From assembly GCF_900111375.1 (NCBI RefSeq), contig NZ_FOHB01000001.1, positions 62,001-126,000 of the forward strand: a stretch of 64,000 nt of DNA, read 5' to 3'. The DNA is from Pedococcus cremeus (GTDB lineage Bacteria > Actinomycetota > Actinomycetes > Actinomycetales > Dermatophilaceae). Position 1 is the first letter of the stretch; every line of letters begins with the position of its first letter. Both the position numbers and the translations under genes were made by a program. The notes under the pieces were generated by a model. It did no database searches. It saw only the letters and a list, made by a program, of their open reading frames with translations, and had not been told where the DNA came from. Below, piece after piece: positions 54,457 to 63,411 of the stretch.

Positions 54457-54475
54457 ATACCCCCGGGGGGTGTAT
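54457..54475. promoter_or_regulatory. CsoR-type operator upstream of the DUF4396 gene
   Basis: ATACCCCCGGGGGGTGTAT is a G-tract palindrome with AT-rich ends, the form bound by Cu(I)-sensing CsoR and relatives. It is 15 bases upstream of the DUF4396 start and probably overlaps its promoter. Confidence 0.6.
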
Positions 54476-54554
54476 TCCCCTGCGGCATTCCGCGTAGCCG
54501 CCACAACGCATATTGCCGGATCCGGGCACGTGCTCCACCTCCTACCGTCGGCAC

Positions 54555-55094
54555 ATGGAGGGGACGCTGCGCCTCATCGCCTGGATGGAGCGCCACGCAG
54601 GGGCCTGGGGCGCGGCCGGGGCGGTGCTGCTCTTCGCCTTCTGGAACGCGCTCGCCCGTGACGTGGCCCTGCCCCCCGCGGTGCACACCACCCTCCAGCT
54701 CGCGACGACGGTGCTCATCACCGTCGGCGTGGCCGGGCACCAGCTCGAGCAGGGCACCCACCCGGCCAGCTGGGTCGGCTGGGCCGGAGCCGCCGCGGTC
54801 GGCATGGGCTTCTGGGGGTCGCTGCTCCTGATGTGTGCGGGCCTGCTGCTGTTCGGGATCGCCATCGTCCGCTGCAAGGTGCACCGCCCCACGAGCGGCG
54901 TCTTCCTCGCGGTCGGTGCGGGGCTGCTGCTCCTGAGCACGTCGCTGGCACCGGGCTTCGGCACCGACAACTCGGTGCCCATGCCGCTGGAGTGGCTGCT
55001 GCTCATGGACGCCGGGCTCCTGCTCATCACCAAGGCCATGGTCGACCTCGCCCTCGCTGCGGCGACCGAGCAGGAGCGGTCCGCGGCCGCGTAG
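54555..55094 (+). CDS. five- to six-helix membrane protein, function unknown
   Basis: The 179-residue hydrophobic protein has segments such as GAAGAVLLFAFWNALA, TTLQLATTVLITVGVAGHQL, VGMGFWGSLLLMCAGLLLFG, VFLAVGAGLLLLSTSLAPGF and WLLLMDAGLLLITKAMVDLA. No family recognised. The ATG at 54555 (MEGTLRLIAWMERHAG) is preferred to an upstream start. The next gene begins 10 bases after its stop, so the two may be co-transcribed. It is divergent from the DUF4396 gene. Confidence 0.7.
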   Translation: MEGTLRLIAWMERHAGAWGAAGAVLLFAFWNALARDVALPPAVHTTLQLATTVLITVGVAGHQLEQGTHPASWVGWAGAAAVGMGFWGSLLLMCAGLLLFGIAIVRCKVHRPTSGVFLAVGAGLLLLSTSLAPGFGTDNSVPMPLEWLLLMDAGLLLITKAMVDLALAAATEQERSAAA

Positions 55095-55104
55095 GGTGCG
55101 CGGC

Positions 55105-55743
55105 ATGACCGCCGCCGTCCCCACCACACCGACGTCGCAGGACCTCCGCCGTGTCATCGACGACCTGCTGGTCCGGTTCGCCGTGCTGCCCGACGACGCG
55201 TGGGAGGCACCGGCCGCCGGTCTGGACTGGACCTGTCGCGACACCCTCGGGCATCTGCTCGACGACTTCGGCTTCTACGCCATGCAGCTCTCCGGCGTGA
55301 ACCCGCCGCAGACCTCCTACGTCGAGCTGCTCGAGCCGGCCCCGTGGCGCGACGGCTCGCCACCCATCGTGTTCTGGCCCGACCCGGCCACCGGCACCCG
55401 CGGCATCCTCAGCGCCCTCGACGCCACCGGGGGCCTGCTCGTGGCGGTGACCGCCACCGCTCCCCCGGAGCGCCGTGGGTTCCATCCGGCGGGCCTGTCC
55501 GACCGCACGGGCTTCGCGGCGATGGGCATCGTCGAGGCGGTGGCCCACGCCCACGACATCTTGTCGGCGCACGACGTCAGCTACGCCGCCGACGCGGACA
55601 TCTGCGGCCGGGCCCTCGACCGCCTCTTCCCCGACGCCGCACGCACCGGCGACCCCTGGCACGACCTGCTGGCCGCCACCGGGCGCACGCCGCAGACCCG
55701 CGGGACCGCCTGGCGCTGGTACGCAAGCGTTCCGTCGGACTGA
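55105..55743 (+). CDS. DinB / maleylpyruvate-isomerase-N-terminal-like (mycothiol-dependent) protein
   Basis: The 212-residue product has the helical-bundle signature: WTCRDTLGHLLDDFGFYAMQ near residue 40 and MGIVEAVAHAHDILSAH near 150, each supplying His residues for a metal site as in the DinB/MDMPI superfamily. Members use mycothiol in S-transfer or isomerisation reactions; the substrate here is unknown. The ATG at 55105 follows weakly GTAGGGTG. A bidirectional terminator follows. Confidence 0.8.
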   Translation: MTAAVPTTPTSQDLRRVIDDLLVRFAVLPDDAWEAPAAGLDWTCRDTLGHLLDDFGFYAMQLSGVNPPQTSYVELLEPAPWRDGSPPIVFWPDPATGTRGILSALDATGGLLVAVTATAPPERRGFHPAGLSDRTGFAAMGIVEAVAHAHDILSAHDVSYAADADICGRALDRLFPDAARTGDPWHDLLAATGRTPQTRGTAWRWYASVPSD

Positions 55744-55778
55744 CACCGGCCGAACCCGCCGAACCGGCCGGGACATGG

Positions 55779-55812
55779 CTGCGGGCCCGGTTCAGATGAA
55801 CCGGGCCCGCAG
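55779..55812. terminator. bidirectional terminator between convergent genes
   Basis: Perfect 16-bp arms 55779-55794 and 55797-55812 separated by two bases, between stops at 55743 (+) and 55839 (-). Confidence 0.75.
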
Positions 55813-55838
55813 TTCCCACCCCCAGCTTTCGTTGTCCC

Positions 55839-57530
55839 CTACTTCTTGAAGCTGAACTTCGCGGTGTGATCCGTCCCGTCGGCCAGCCTCAGGGTGAAGG
55901 TGCCGGACTTGCCGGCCCAGGCCTTGTCGGTCTTCCAGACGTAGACGTACTGGTCGGCGACCGGGTCGTAGCTCAGCGAGCTGCCGCCGGCCGTGACGGT
56001 CTGCTCGATCGCGTCACCGGTCTGCGAGGTGCCGGTGATCGTGAACTTCGGGTAGCCGGCCGCGATAATGTCCATGCCCTGGAAACCGCTGAGGCTGAAC
56101 TTGATCGGGATCGAGCTGCCTGCCTTGGCGACGTTGACCTTGTCCATGTCGACCGGCTGGAAGAAGCCGTGGAAGTCGTAGACCACCGAGTAGCTGCAGG
56201 CCTCGGTCGCCGCCGACTGGTGCCCGACGTTGTCGACCGCGGTGCCCGCGGGCGCCACGACGCTGCGCGACCCGACTGCGCTGGTGTCGAGGGCGACCTG
56301 ACCGCTCGCCGCGGTGGCGAGGCCGGAGCCGAGGTCGGAGGCGGTCCAGGTGGCGTATGCCGTGGAGCCCTTGACCACCGGAGCGGTGGGGCAGGCGAGC
56401 GAGACGAGCGGCGCTGCCGCGTCGACGGAGCCGCTGAACGTGGTCGGGGCGGAGACGTTGCCCGCCCGGTCGGTGACCGTACGAGAACCGGTCGTGAAGG
56501 GCCCGGTCACCGTCACCGTCTCCGAGTCACTCCAGGCGGCGACACCGCTGCCGACGGAGCTGTCGGGCAGGTTGGGGTCGCCGTTGTCCGCGAAGCTGAC
56601 CGTCACCGAGTCCTTCCACCAGGCACCCGTGGCGACATCGGTGTAGTCGGCGGCCCGGTCGGGCGATGCCGTCGGCGCGTTCGGCTTGGTGCGATCCACC
56701 ACGACGGGGCTGGACGCCGGGCCGTACGCACTCTCCAGCGCCGGGCTGGTGCTGGTCTCGACGGCCTTGACCCGGTAGGTCCAGGTGCCCTCGGCTGGAG
56801 CGCCGGCGACGAAGGTGTGGCTCGGCGAGGTCAGGCCGGTCGCCACCGGCGTGAAGCCTGCGTCGTCGGCGTCCTTGCCCTCGAGCGTGTAGGTGACGGC
56901 GTTGTTCTCGGCGTCCGTCGAGGGCGCCCAGCTGAGCGAGAACCCTCCCTGCGTCGGGGTGGCGCTGGCCACCGGGGCGCCAGGAGCCGTTGGCGCGGTG
57001 TTGGTGGGACACGGCGCCGTGTTCCACGAGACCTTGAGCGAGTCCGTGCGTCGGATGGTGTCGCCGTCGGTGGCGACGCCGGTCGCCACGAACGAGATCG
57101 AGCCGGTGCCGGCGCCCGAGACGGTCGAGGTCGCGAGGCGCGCCACCACCGTGGCGGTGTCCTGGCTGACGTGGCCAGAGCCGGGAGCGAAGCTGGTCCA
57201 GTTGGACTCGAGGTCGATGGTGGCGTCACTGCCCGGAGCAGCAGTGAGCCCCGTCCCGGTGACGCCTGTCACTGAGACCGCGACGGCGGTGCCGTTCGCG
57301 AAGACCGGGTCTGCCTTGTCGCCATTCCCCCTGCGAATGGCGGCGACCAGGACGTTGCTGGTGACCACGGACTTGCACGCGACCGTGCCGAGGTCGAGGG
57401 TGCCGCCGGCGGTCGAGGTGACGTCGTCGCCGGTGAGGACGATGTTGTCGGCGAAGGCGGCGCTGACCCCCGCGCCGACCAGGGCGGCAGCCGTCAGACC
57501 GGCTGCCGCGGACTTGCCCAGAGCACGCAT
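55839..57530 (-). CDS. secreted Fn3/PxKF-domain protein
   Basis: The 563-residue exported protein has a signal peptide (SAAAGLTAAALVGAGVSAAF, cleavage near AFA). It contains an N-terminal beta domain, a fibronectin-type III module at about 190-280 (APTAPGAPVASATPTQGGFS, YRVKAVETSTSPAL), Ig-like or bacterial-repeat segments, and a C-terminal PxKF domain (FHGFFQPVDMDKVNVAKAGS, SIPIKFSLSGFQGMD) ending FSFKK. Such proteins are adhesive or wall-associated. AAAGGAG precedes the ATG. The gene stands between two terminator or promoter regions and appears monocistronic. Confidence 0.85.
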   Translation of the reverse strand: MRALGKSAAAGLTAAALVGAGVSAAFADNIVLTGDDVTSTAGGTLDLGTVACKSVVTSNVLVAAIRRGNGDKADPVFANGTAVAVSVTGVTGTGLTAAPGSDATIDLESNWTSFAPGSGHVSQDTATVVARLATSTVSGAGTGSISFVATGVATDGDTIRRTDSLKVSWNTAPCPTNTAPTAPGAPVASATPTQGGFSLSWAPSTDAENNAVTYTLEGKDADDAGFTPVATGLTSPSHTFVAGAPAEGTWTYRVKAVETSTSPALESAYGPASSPVVVDRTKPNAPTASPDRAADYTDVATGAWWKDSVTVSFADNGDPNLPDSSVGSGVAAWSDSETVTVTGPFTTGSRTVTDRAGNVSAPTTFSGSVDAAAPLVSLACPTAPVVKGSTAYATWTASDLGSGLATAASGQVALDTSAVGSRSVVAPAGTAVDNVGHQSAATEACSYSVVYDFHGFFQPVDMDKVNVAKAGSSIPIKFSLSGFQGMDIIAAGYPKFTITGTSQTGDAIEQTVTAGGSSLSYDPVADQYVYVWKTDKAWAGKSGTFTLRLADGTDHTAKFSFKK

Positions 57531-57786
57531 ACGCGATGCTCCTTTCGAGTTCAGCGTCGCGGGAGTCCCCCACAGATCCGCTTTGCCCGCGGATGGCTGT
57601 GTCGACATGACGGAACGTAGACCGCGTCTAGACGGAGTCTTTACCCCTACGCCGGAAGTACGACCGAAGAGCCGATGACAAAGGGTCGTGAACCGGGCAC
57701 ATGCGGCATCCGTGTCGGAGGAGCGCCTTAGGCTGGTCGGCACGGGTCGCAGCCGGCGACCCGACCTACTGCTGGGGGGCGACGGC

Positions 57787-59097
57787 ATGACCGGGCATGG
57801 AGCGCGGCACCTGCGTGCGCTGCCCCTGGCCGGCCTGGCCGTCATGCTCGTCGCCGGCGTCGTCGCCGGGCCGTACACCCCGTCGTGGTTCGACGGCGCC
57901 GAGGCCTGCACCCGCACCCCCTGCCCGGTCGACGTGGACCCGCAGCTGGCCCTGCGCGTGCTGTCGTGGGCGACGTGGGGTGGCCTGCTGCTGGTGGTGG
58001 CGGGAGCCGGCCTGGCTGCGGCACTGCTGGCCCACCGAGACGAGGGCCCCACCGGCCCCGCCACGGCAAGCAGCTTCCGCGGAAGGCGGGCCCTGCTCCA
58101 CTCCGGCACCGCGGCGGTCGTGACGGCCGTCGTGGTCACCGTGGGGGCGTCGGCGTCGCTCATGGCCGGCCTGGCTGCCAGCTCACAGCTCGCCCTGGCC
58201 GCGGCCGTGGGCGCCTGGCTCGGCCTCGGCCGCCTGCTGGAGCTGGTCCATCGCAGGCTGGGGCGCGCACGAGGTGCGGCCACGGCATACCTGCTCTCGC
58301 TGGCCGTCGCGGCGCTGTCGGGCCTGGCCATGGCGACGGTGCTCGTCGCGCGCGAGGCCGACGCCTGGTGGGCCGGGGTCGGGACGGCTGGGCTGGTCGC
58401 CGCCGGCGTCACGGCGCTCGCCGACAGGGTGGCCTGGGACCGGTGGCCGGCCGTCCGTGCGCTGGGCGGGGTCGTCGCGACGGCCGCCGCTGTGACGGCC
58501 CTGGTCGGAAGCCTGTCACCGCTCGGCCTGCTCGGCCCCATGGACCGTCCGACCGGGCGCGCCGACCTGACGGACATGACGCCGCCGCAGTCGCCCCCAC
58601 GCCCGACGGGCCCACCGGCCACCGCACCCGGCACCACGCCCTCCCCCACGACCGACCCCGGGGTGCGGACGGGACTCCGGTGCAGGGCGGCCGACCTTCG
58701 CCTCGCACTCACCGGCTTCGACGCCGCCATGGGGGCGCGCGTCGCCACGCTGGAGGCCACCAACCTCAGCGGACGCGCTTGCTACGTCGACGGTTTCGCG
58801 ACGGTCGCACTCTCCCAAGGAGGCGGCGCCCTTGACGTGCGCAGCGGCACGACGTCGACCAGCCAGCCCGGGATGGAGGGACGTGCCACGCGCGTCGGGT
58901 TGTCTCCCCACGAGACGGCCCGGGCGGTGCTCTACTGGCGCGGATTCGGCGCCGCCGCCGACACGACCACGCCCCAGACCCTGACGGTCACCCTGCACCC
59001 CGGGACCCGTGGGCAGCCGGTCACCGTCGAGCCCTACGCCTTCGACCTCGCCGACGGCGGCGAGCTGCGCGTAGGCAACTGGGTGCTGGCGGGGTAG
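57787..59097 (+). CDS. DUF4232 domain membrane protein
   Basis: The product is 436 residues from the ATG at 57787 (a GTG at 57688 would add 33 residues). The N-terminal half has about seven hydrophobic helices (LPLAGLAVMLVAGVVAGPYT, SWATWGGLLLVVAGAGLAAA and others). After a Pro/Thr-rich linker the C-terminal 145 residues form a DUF4232 domain: CRAADLRLALTGFDAAMGAR, ATLEATNLSGRACYVDGFAT, the pattern of exported actinobacterial DUF4232 proteins of unknown function. Divergent from the PxKF gene. Confidence 0.8.
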   Translation: MTGHGARHLRALPLAGLAVMLVAGVVAGPYTPSWFDGAEACTRTPCPVDVDPQLALRVLSWATWGGLLLVVAGAGLAAALLAHRDEGPTGPATASSFRGRRALLHSGTAAVVTAVVVTVGASASLMAGLAASSQLALAAAVGAWLGLGRLLELVHRRLGRARGAATAYLLSLAVAALSGLAMATVLVAREADAWWAGVGTAGLVAAGVTALADRVAWDRWPAVRALGGVVATAAAVTALVGSLSPLGLLGPMDRPTGRADLTDMTPPQSPPRPTGPPATAPGTTPSPTTDPGVRTGLRCRAADLRLALTGFDAAMGARVATLEATNLSGRACYVDGFATVALSQGGGALDVRSGTTSTSQPGMEGRATRVGLSPHETARAVLYWRGFGAAADTTTPQTLTVTLHPGTRGQPVTVEPYAFDLADGGELRVGNWVLAG

Positions 59098-59148
59098 GTC
59101 GGATGGCCGGGTACGTCAGGCGGACATGTGGGTGAGGTGCCGGGTGGG

Positions 59149-59733
59149 TCAGGTGGCCGGGTGCGGGGTGCCCGGGCGTGCCGAGCTGCCGCGGGCCGCA
59201 CCGGTCAGCTCGCGCCGCACCTCCCAGGCGAGGACGAGCATCGCCAGGCCGAGCACGATGGCGTACCAGCCGATCAGCCACGTGATGACGAGGACGCCGG
59301 CGCCGGGTGTGATGACGAGGACGACCGCGAACCCCATGGACAGCACGCCCACCGCGCCGAGCACCCACTCATGACGCAGCTCGCGGCGCAGCTGGATGGC
59401 GGTGACGAGCTTGGCGAGCCCGGACAGGAACGCCCAGATCGCGATGACGAACAGCAGCACCAGGCCGGTGATGTCGGGCCAGATGAACGCGACCAGGCCG
59501 GCGGCCACCCCCAGCACGCCGTGGGCGACCAGCCACCCGCGTCCGCGGACGACGTCGCTGGTGAATGCGGCGACGAGGGTGCCCACACCGTCGAGGAGCA
59601 TGAACGTGCCCCAGGTGATGACCACAGCCCAGAGCGTGATCTCGGGCCACACGAGCGTCACCACACCGAAGGCCACCGCCAGCACTCCGCGCAGGGCCAG
59701 CAGGCGCCAGTCACCGACGTAGTCACGAACCAT
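59149..59733 (-). CDS. HdeD family (DUF308) membrane protein
   Basis: The 194-residue protein has six hydrophobic helices arranged as three repeats, with RGVLAVAFGVVTLVWPEITL and HGVLGVAAGLVAFIWPDITG showing the repeated GVLxVxxGxxxxxWP motif. HdeD in E. coli is linked to acid resistance; actinobacterial function is untested. GGAGG is placed before the ATG at 59733. A short spacer separates it from the cyclase gene upstream, so co-transcription is possible. Confidence 0.88.
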   Translation of the reverse strand: MVRDYVGDWRLLALRGVLAVAFGVVTLVWPEITLWAVVITWGTFMLLDGVGTLVAAFTSDVVRGRGWLVAHGVLGVAAGLVAFIWPDITGLVLLFVIAIWAFLSGLAKLVTAIQLRRELRHEWVLGAVGVLSMGFAVVLVITPGAGVLVITWLIGWYAIVLGLAMLVLAWEVRRELTGAARGSSARPGTPHPAT

Positions 59734-59813
59734 GGTGGGCCTCCTCAGGCGGCTCGGAACGCGCCGCGGCAGACGTCGCGCCCCTCCAGTACACGGCGTG
59801 CCGACCGGTCTGC

Positions 59814-61268
59814 TCAGGGGCGAAGGTCCTCCACGCCGGCCGCTGCAGGGTCGACGGATGCCGAGCCGGCCCCAGCCTCGTCGGCGGCCGATCCGGCCGC
59901 GCTGCCCCCGGCTGCCTCGCCGGGGGCACCAGCAGGGAGAGGCCTCCGTGGACCGGTCAGCAGGAAGGTCCGCATCGGCCCCTTCCCCTTGACGTCGACC
60001 ACCCCGCGAGGCCGCAGCTCGAAGCTGCCCTCGAGCGCGCCCGCGACCCGCTCGGTCACCTGGATCTGCCCCGGGAGGCCGTGGGACTCCATCCGGCTCG
60101 CGGTGTTCACCGTGTCGCCCCAGAGGTCGTAGATGAACTTGCGCCTCCCGATGACGCCGGCGACGGCCGGTCCCGCGTCGATGCCGATGCGCACGGCCAG
60201 CCACGGGTGTCCCCCGCGTTGGGCGAGGTCCGCGATCTCCGCGCGCATCGCGAGCGCGGCGCGGGCGGCGGCCTCGAGGTGTCCCGGTCGCGGCTCGGGC
60301 AGCCCACCGGCCGCCATGTAGGCGTCGCCGATGGTCTTGATCTTCTCCAGCCCCTCGGCGTCGGCGACGCGGTCGAACGCCGAGAAGATCTGGTCGAGCA
60401 GCGCCACCAGGTCACGCGGGGCCATCACGAGCGACCGCGCGGTGAAGCCCACCAGGTCGGCGAAGAGCACGCTGACCGAGTCGTAGTGCTCGGCGATGAC
60501 CCCGCTCTCGCGCTTGAGACGCGCGGCGATCGGCTCGGGCAGCACGTTCAACAGCAGCCGCTCGGAGCGCTCCTGCTCGGCCTCCAGGGCCTGGTGGGCG
60601 CGAGCCCGCTGCTCGACGAAGTAGGCCAGCATGACGTAGGTGCACAGGGTGACCCCGACGACGTTGAGCACGAAGAACGCGGTGACGAAACCCGCCGGCA
60701 GCTCGGCCGGGTGCTGCGACAGCCACGGATCGAGCACCGCCAGCAGGACCAGCAGCGTGAAGTAGGCGACGAGCCACGGAACCGACCGCCGCGTCCCGAG
60801 CAGGGCCAGGGCCGCGAGCGGGGTGAAGATCGACCACAGGCTCATCCCGCTCGAGGCCACGAACCCGCCGAGCGAGGCCTGAAGCAGGGCCGGGAGCACG
60901 AGGAACACTACGAACTGCGTCTTGCGGAACAGCTCGAACCGGTGGTTGTGCGCGAGGACGACCAGTCCCAGCACGGTGATGACCTGGTAGGCGGCAGGGA
61001 TCGCCGCCGAGAGGGGGTACCCGTAGACGAGGTAGGTCGTCACCCACACGAACGAGACGAGGGAGATCAGCACCGACGCGAGGATGAGCGTCCCCGACCG
61101 GACCTGCTCGTCGTCTGACCCGTCCGGCGTCGAGCCGAGCGCCGTCAGCGCGGCCAGTACGGCCCTCGGGCGCGCCACGGCACGCCTCGGCCAGGGTTCC
61201 GGAAGCGCGCGGTGCGACGGCGCGGCGCCCACCCATCGAGCGTACGGCCGCGACGCCCACGCCCGCAC
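59814..61268 (-). CDS. membrane adenylate/guanylate cyclase (class III)
   Basis: The 484-residue product has six hydrophobic helices at about 60-225, a short coiled linker (EQRARAHQALEAEQERSERL) and a class III catalytic domain at about 260-440: VSVLFADLVGFTARS (metal Asp), KIKTIGDAYMAAGGLPEP, AVRIGIDAGPAVAGVIG and FIYDLWGDTVNTASRMESHG. Residue choice does not settle ATP versus GTP by eye. An Ala/Gly-rich tail follows. The GTG start is uncertain. It faces the universal stress protein gene upstream on the same strand. Confidence 0.9.
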   Translation of the reverse strand: MRAWASRPYARWVGAAPSHRALPEPWPRRAVARPRAVLAALTALGSTPDGSDDEQVRSGTLILASVLISLVSFVWVTTYLVYGYPLSAAIPAAYQVITVLGLVVLAHNHRFELFRKTQFVVFLVLPALLQASLGGFVASSGMSLWSIFTPLAALALLGTRRSVPWLVAYFTLLVLLAVLDPWLSQHPAELPAGFVTAFFVLNVVGVTLCTYVMLAYFVEQRARAHQALEAEQERSERLLLNVLPEPIAARLKRESGVIAEHYDSVSVLFADLVGFTARSLVMAPRDLVALLDQIFSAFDRVADAEGLEKIKTIGDAYMAAGGLPEPRPGHLEAAARAALAMRAEIADLAQRGGHPWLAVRIGIDAGPAVAGVIGRRKFIYDLWGDTVNTASRMESHGLPGQIQVTERVAGALEGSFELRPRGVVDVKGKGPMRTFLLTGPRRPLPAGAPGEAAGGSAAGSAADEAGAGSASVDPAAAGVEDLRP

Positions 61269-61281
61269 CGGATCGCCGGGC

Positions 61282-61737
61282 TCAGCGGGTGGGCGCCTCG
61301 CCGTGCACGACCAGCACCGGCACGTGCGCGTGCTCGGCGCAGACGGCGCTCACCGAACCCAGCAGCAGGCCGGTGAACCCACCGTGGCCGCGGCTGCCCA
61401 CGACCAGCATCTGTGCGCCCTCGCTGGCGTCCAGGAGGGACTTGGCTGCGGGACCCTGCACCACGCGGGTGGTGAGCTTGGGTGGCCGGTCGTTGCCGTA
61501 TGCCGCGTCGAGCGCCTCCTCGAGAACCTGCCGGGCGTTCTCCTCCGGGTCCCAGCCACCGACCATGCCCCACCCAGCGGCTGCCGGGTAGGTCCACACC
61601 GTCACAGCCTCCACGACCGCCCCGGTGCAGCCGGCCAGCGTGCGCGCCCACCTCAGCGCCTGCCGCGACGGCTGCGACCCGTCGACCCCGACCACGACCC
61701 GTGCGACGTCGTGCTGGTTGTCCTGCGTGCCGACCAT
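61282..61737 (-). CDS. universal stress protein (UspA family)
   Basis: The 151-residue single Usp domain has VVVGVDGSQPSRQALRWA at the N-terminus and the ATP-binding VGSRGHGGFTGLLLGSVS (G-x2-G-x9-G-S) near the C-terminus. Usp proteins of this ATP-binding type respond to starvation or hypoxia in actinobacteria. GGAGG precedes the ATG. The cyclase gene begins 13 bases downstream, so a stress-signalling operon Usp-cyclase is likely (inference). Confidence 0.93.
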   Translation of the reverse strand: MVGTQDNQHDVARVVVGVDGSQPSRQALRWARTLAGCTGAVVEAVTVWTYPAAAGWGMVGGWDPEENARQVLEEALDAAYGNDRPPKLTTRVVQGPAAKSLLDASEGAQMLVVGSRGHGGFTGLLLGSVSAVCAEHAHVPVLVVHGEAPTR

Positions 61738-61953
61738 CGAGGGGCTCCTCCCTGCCGCGCCGATCGGCCGACCCGCTGCTGCGGGTCGTTCCTGGCACGT
61801 CCAGCGTGCCCCCGCGCCGCGCGCCCGCGGCAGGGCCGAAGGTCCGCCGCGCGGCTCCTCCTACCGATGGCGTAGTGCGAGCGGGCCGTTGGCCCCCACC
61901 AGGCCGCCCAACGCCTCTGACGCCGGCGCTCCACCGACGCCCAGACTGCCGGT

Positions 61954-62481
61954 ATGCCGTCCCGCACCCCCGTCGTCGATCAGCGCCAGCGCCACGCCCG
62001 GAACCGGCACCGGCCGCTGCCGAGGGTCGACGCGGAGCCCTCGGCACCCGAGTGCGGGACCAGCCCACCGGCGGCCGTCACGGTGCCGGCGACGACGCAC
62101 GCGGCGGTCCTGGCCCGGGCCTTCGTCCGGACGCACCTGTGCCGTGAGCACGCCCGCTGGTCCCTGCCCGAGGTCACCCTCGTCGTCAGCGAGCTGGTCA
62201 CCCGGGCGCTGTTCGCGGGAGTGCAGCCGATCACGGTGGAGCTGTCCTGCACCGGCTCCGCGGCCAGGGTCGCGGTGAGCGACACCGCACCTGACGACGT
62301 CGAGCACCACCGCGACTCCCGCCTGCTGGTGGCGACCAGGGTCGCCGCTGACTGGGGGCGGGAGGACAGCGGCGGCGAGCCCATGGTGTGGTGCACCGTC
62401 GCAGCCAGGGACCGAGGCAGCCCCACGGGGCCGCCCAGCAGCGGCCCGCCCCGGACGCGCGTCGCCCCACCGTGGGCCTGA
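61954..62481 (+). CDS. ATP-binding (HATPase, anti-sigma-like) regulator
   Basis: The 175-residue product has a basic, Arg/His-rich N-terminus of about 45 residues, then a GHKL-like core with the N-box LPEVTLVVSELVTRALFAG and a G1-like VAVSDTAPDDV. The second glycine-rich loop is weak (DSRLLVATRVAADWG), so catalysis may be impaired. It resembles RsbW-type regulators and many Streptomyces ATP-binding proteins. The start is uncertain because an ATG at 61954 sits inside a GTATGCCG motif. Target unknown. Confidence 0.7.
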   Translation: MPSRTPVVDQRQRHARNRHRPLPRVDAEPSAPECGTSPPAAVTVPATTHAAVLARAFVRTHLCREHARWSLPEVTLVVSELVTRALFAGVQPITVELSCTGSAARVAVSDTAPDDVEHHRDSRLLVATRVAADWGREDSGGEPMVWCTVAARDRGSPTGPPSSGPPRTRVAPPWA

Positions 62482-62546
62482 CAGAGGGGCCGAGCGGACC
62501 GACCGCAAGCACACGCGTCTCACGTCACGCCGCCCGAAAACGACGA

Positions 62547-62575
62547 AACCCCTCCCGGTCGGACCGGGAGGGGTT
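62547..62575. terminator. strong hairpin after tRNA-Ala
   Basis: A perfect 14-bp inverted repeat (62547-62560 and 62562-62575), with T-containing sequence on both sides, lies 10 bases from the tRNA-Ala 3' end and also downstream of the ATP-binding regulator. It can serve both strands. Confidence 0.8.
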
Positions 62576-62585
62576 CTCTTCTCGG

Positions 62586-62658
62586 TGGAGCTGAGGGGAC
62601 TCGAACCCCTGACCCCCTCCATGCCATGGAGGTGCGCTACCAGCTGCGCCACAGCCCC
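62586..62658 (-). tRNA. tRNA-Ala (anticodon GGC)
   Basis: The minus strand from 62658 reads GGGGCTGTGGCGCAGCTGG (acceptor and D arm), an anticodon arm CCTCC-ATGGCAT-GGAGG with anticodon GGC, and T-arm GGGGTTCGAGTCCCC. The acceptor pairs with CAGCTCC, discriminator A. CCA is not encoded. It is 73 nt with standard folding. Confidence 0.96.
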
Positions 62659-62747
62659 GTGCGATTTCTCGCCCGTTCCCCCGAAGGGGACGCCAGAGTT
62701 TATCCACGGGACCCCCTGATTCACCAAATCGGGGGCGCACCAGCGGC

Positions 62748-63401
62748 TCAGGCCCGGGCGGCCTGCCCGTCGAGCGCCTCGATCCCCGGTGGACCGACGT
62801 TCCAGCGCACCAGGCGCCACCCGACCCGGCCCTCGGTGACCTCGGCCCAGTGGCAGTTCCCCAGCCCCCCGAGCGTGGTCCACGCGGTGCCCTGGTCGAG
62901 GCCCACGAGCTCGGCCACGACGGCCCGCCCGGCCACCCCGTGGGTGGCGACGACGACGGTCTCCCCCGCGCCCATGCCGGCGAGCAGCTCCTCGGCCGCC
63001 TCGGCCGTGCGGTGGGCGACGTCGGCCACCGACTCGCCGTGCTCGCCGCGGACGAAGTCCTCGCCGCGCAGCAGCTTCTCCTGCTCCTCCGGCCACTGCG
63101 CCCGCACCTCGGCGCCGCTCATGCCCTGCCACACCCCGGCGTGGATCTCGCGCCAGCGCTCGTCGTAGGCGATGGGCACACCGCACGCCTCGGCCACCGC
63201 CCGGCCGGTGATGGCCGCGCGCTGGAGGTCCGAGGCGACCACGCGCACGGGTGAGAGGGCCGCCAGGGCCTGCCCCGCGGCATACGCCTGCTGCATCCCC
63301 CGTTCGGAGAGGGGGCTGTCGAGCTGGCCCTGCCAGATGCCTGCGGCGTTGTGGGTGGTCTCACCGTGCCGGAGCACGACGATCCGGCGCCCCTGCGTCA
63401 C
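62748..63401 (-). CDS. histidine phosphatase family protein
   Basis: The 217-residue phosphoglycerate-mutase-like enzyme has catalytic LRHGETTHN (RHG, phospho-His), RAAITGRAVAEACG with substrate Arg, EIHAGVWQGM and VVATHGVAGRAV (second His). Such genes after rsfS in actinobacteria are often annotated gpgP (glucosyl-3-phosphoglycerate phosphatase) or generic phosphatases; sequence alone does not decide. The GTG start lies 10 bases after the rsfS stop, so nadD-rsfS-phosphatase is one operon. Confidence 0.92.
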   Translation of the reverse strand: MTQGRRIVVLRHGETTHNAAGIWQGQLDSPLSERGMQQAYAAGQALAALSPVRVVASDLQRAAITGRAVAEACGVPIAYDERWREIHAGVWQGMSGAEVRAQWPEEQEKLLRGEDFVRGEHGESVADVAHRTAEAAEELLAGMGAGETVVVATHGVAGRAVVAELVGLDQGTAWTTLGGLGNCHWAEVTEGRVGWRLVRWNVGPPGIEALDGQAARA

Positions 63402-63411
63402 CGGCGCACCG

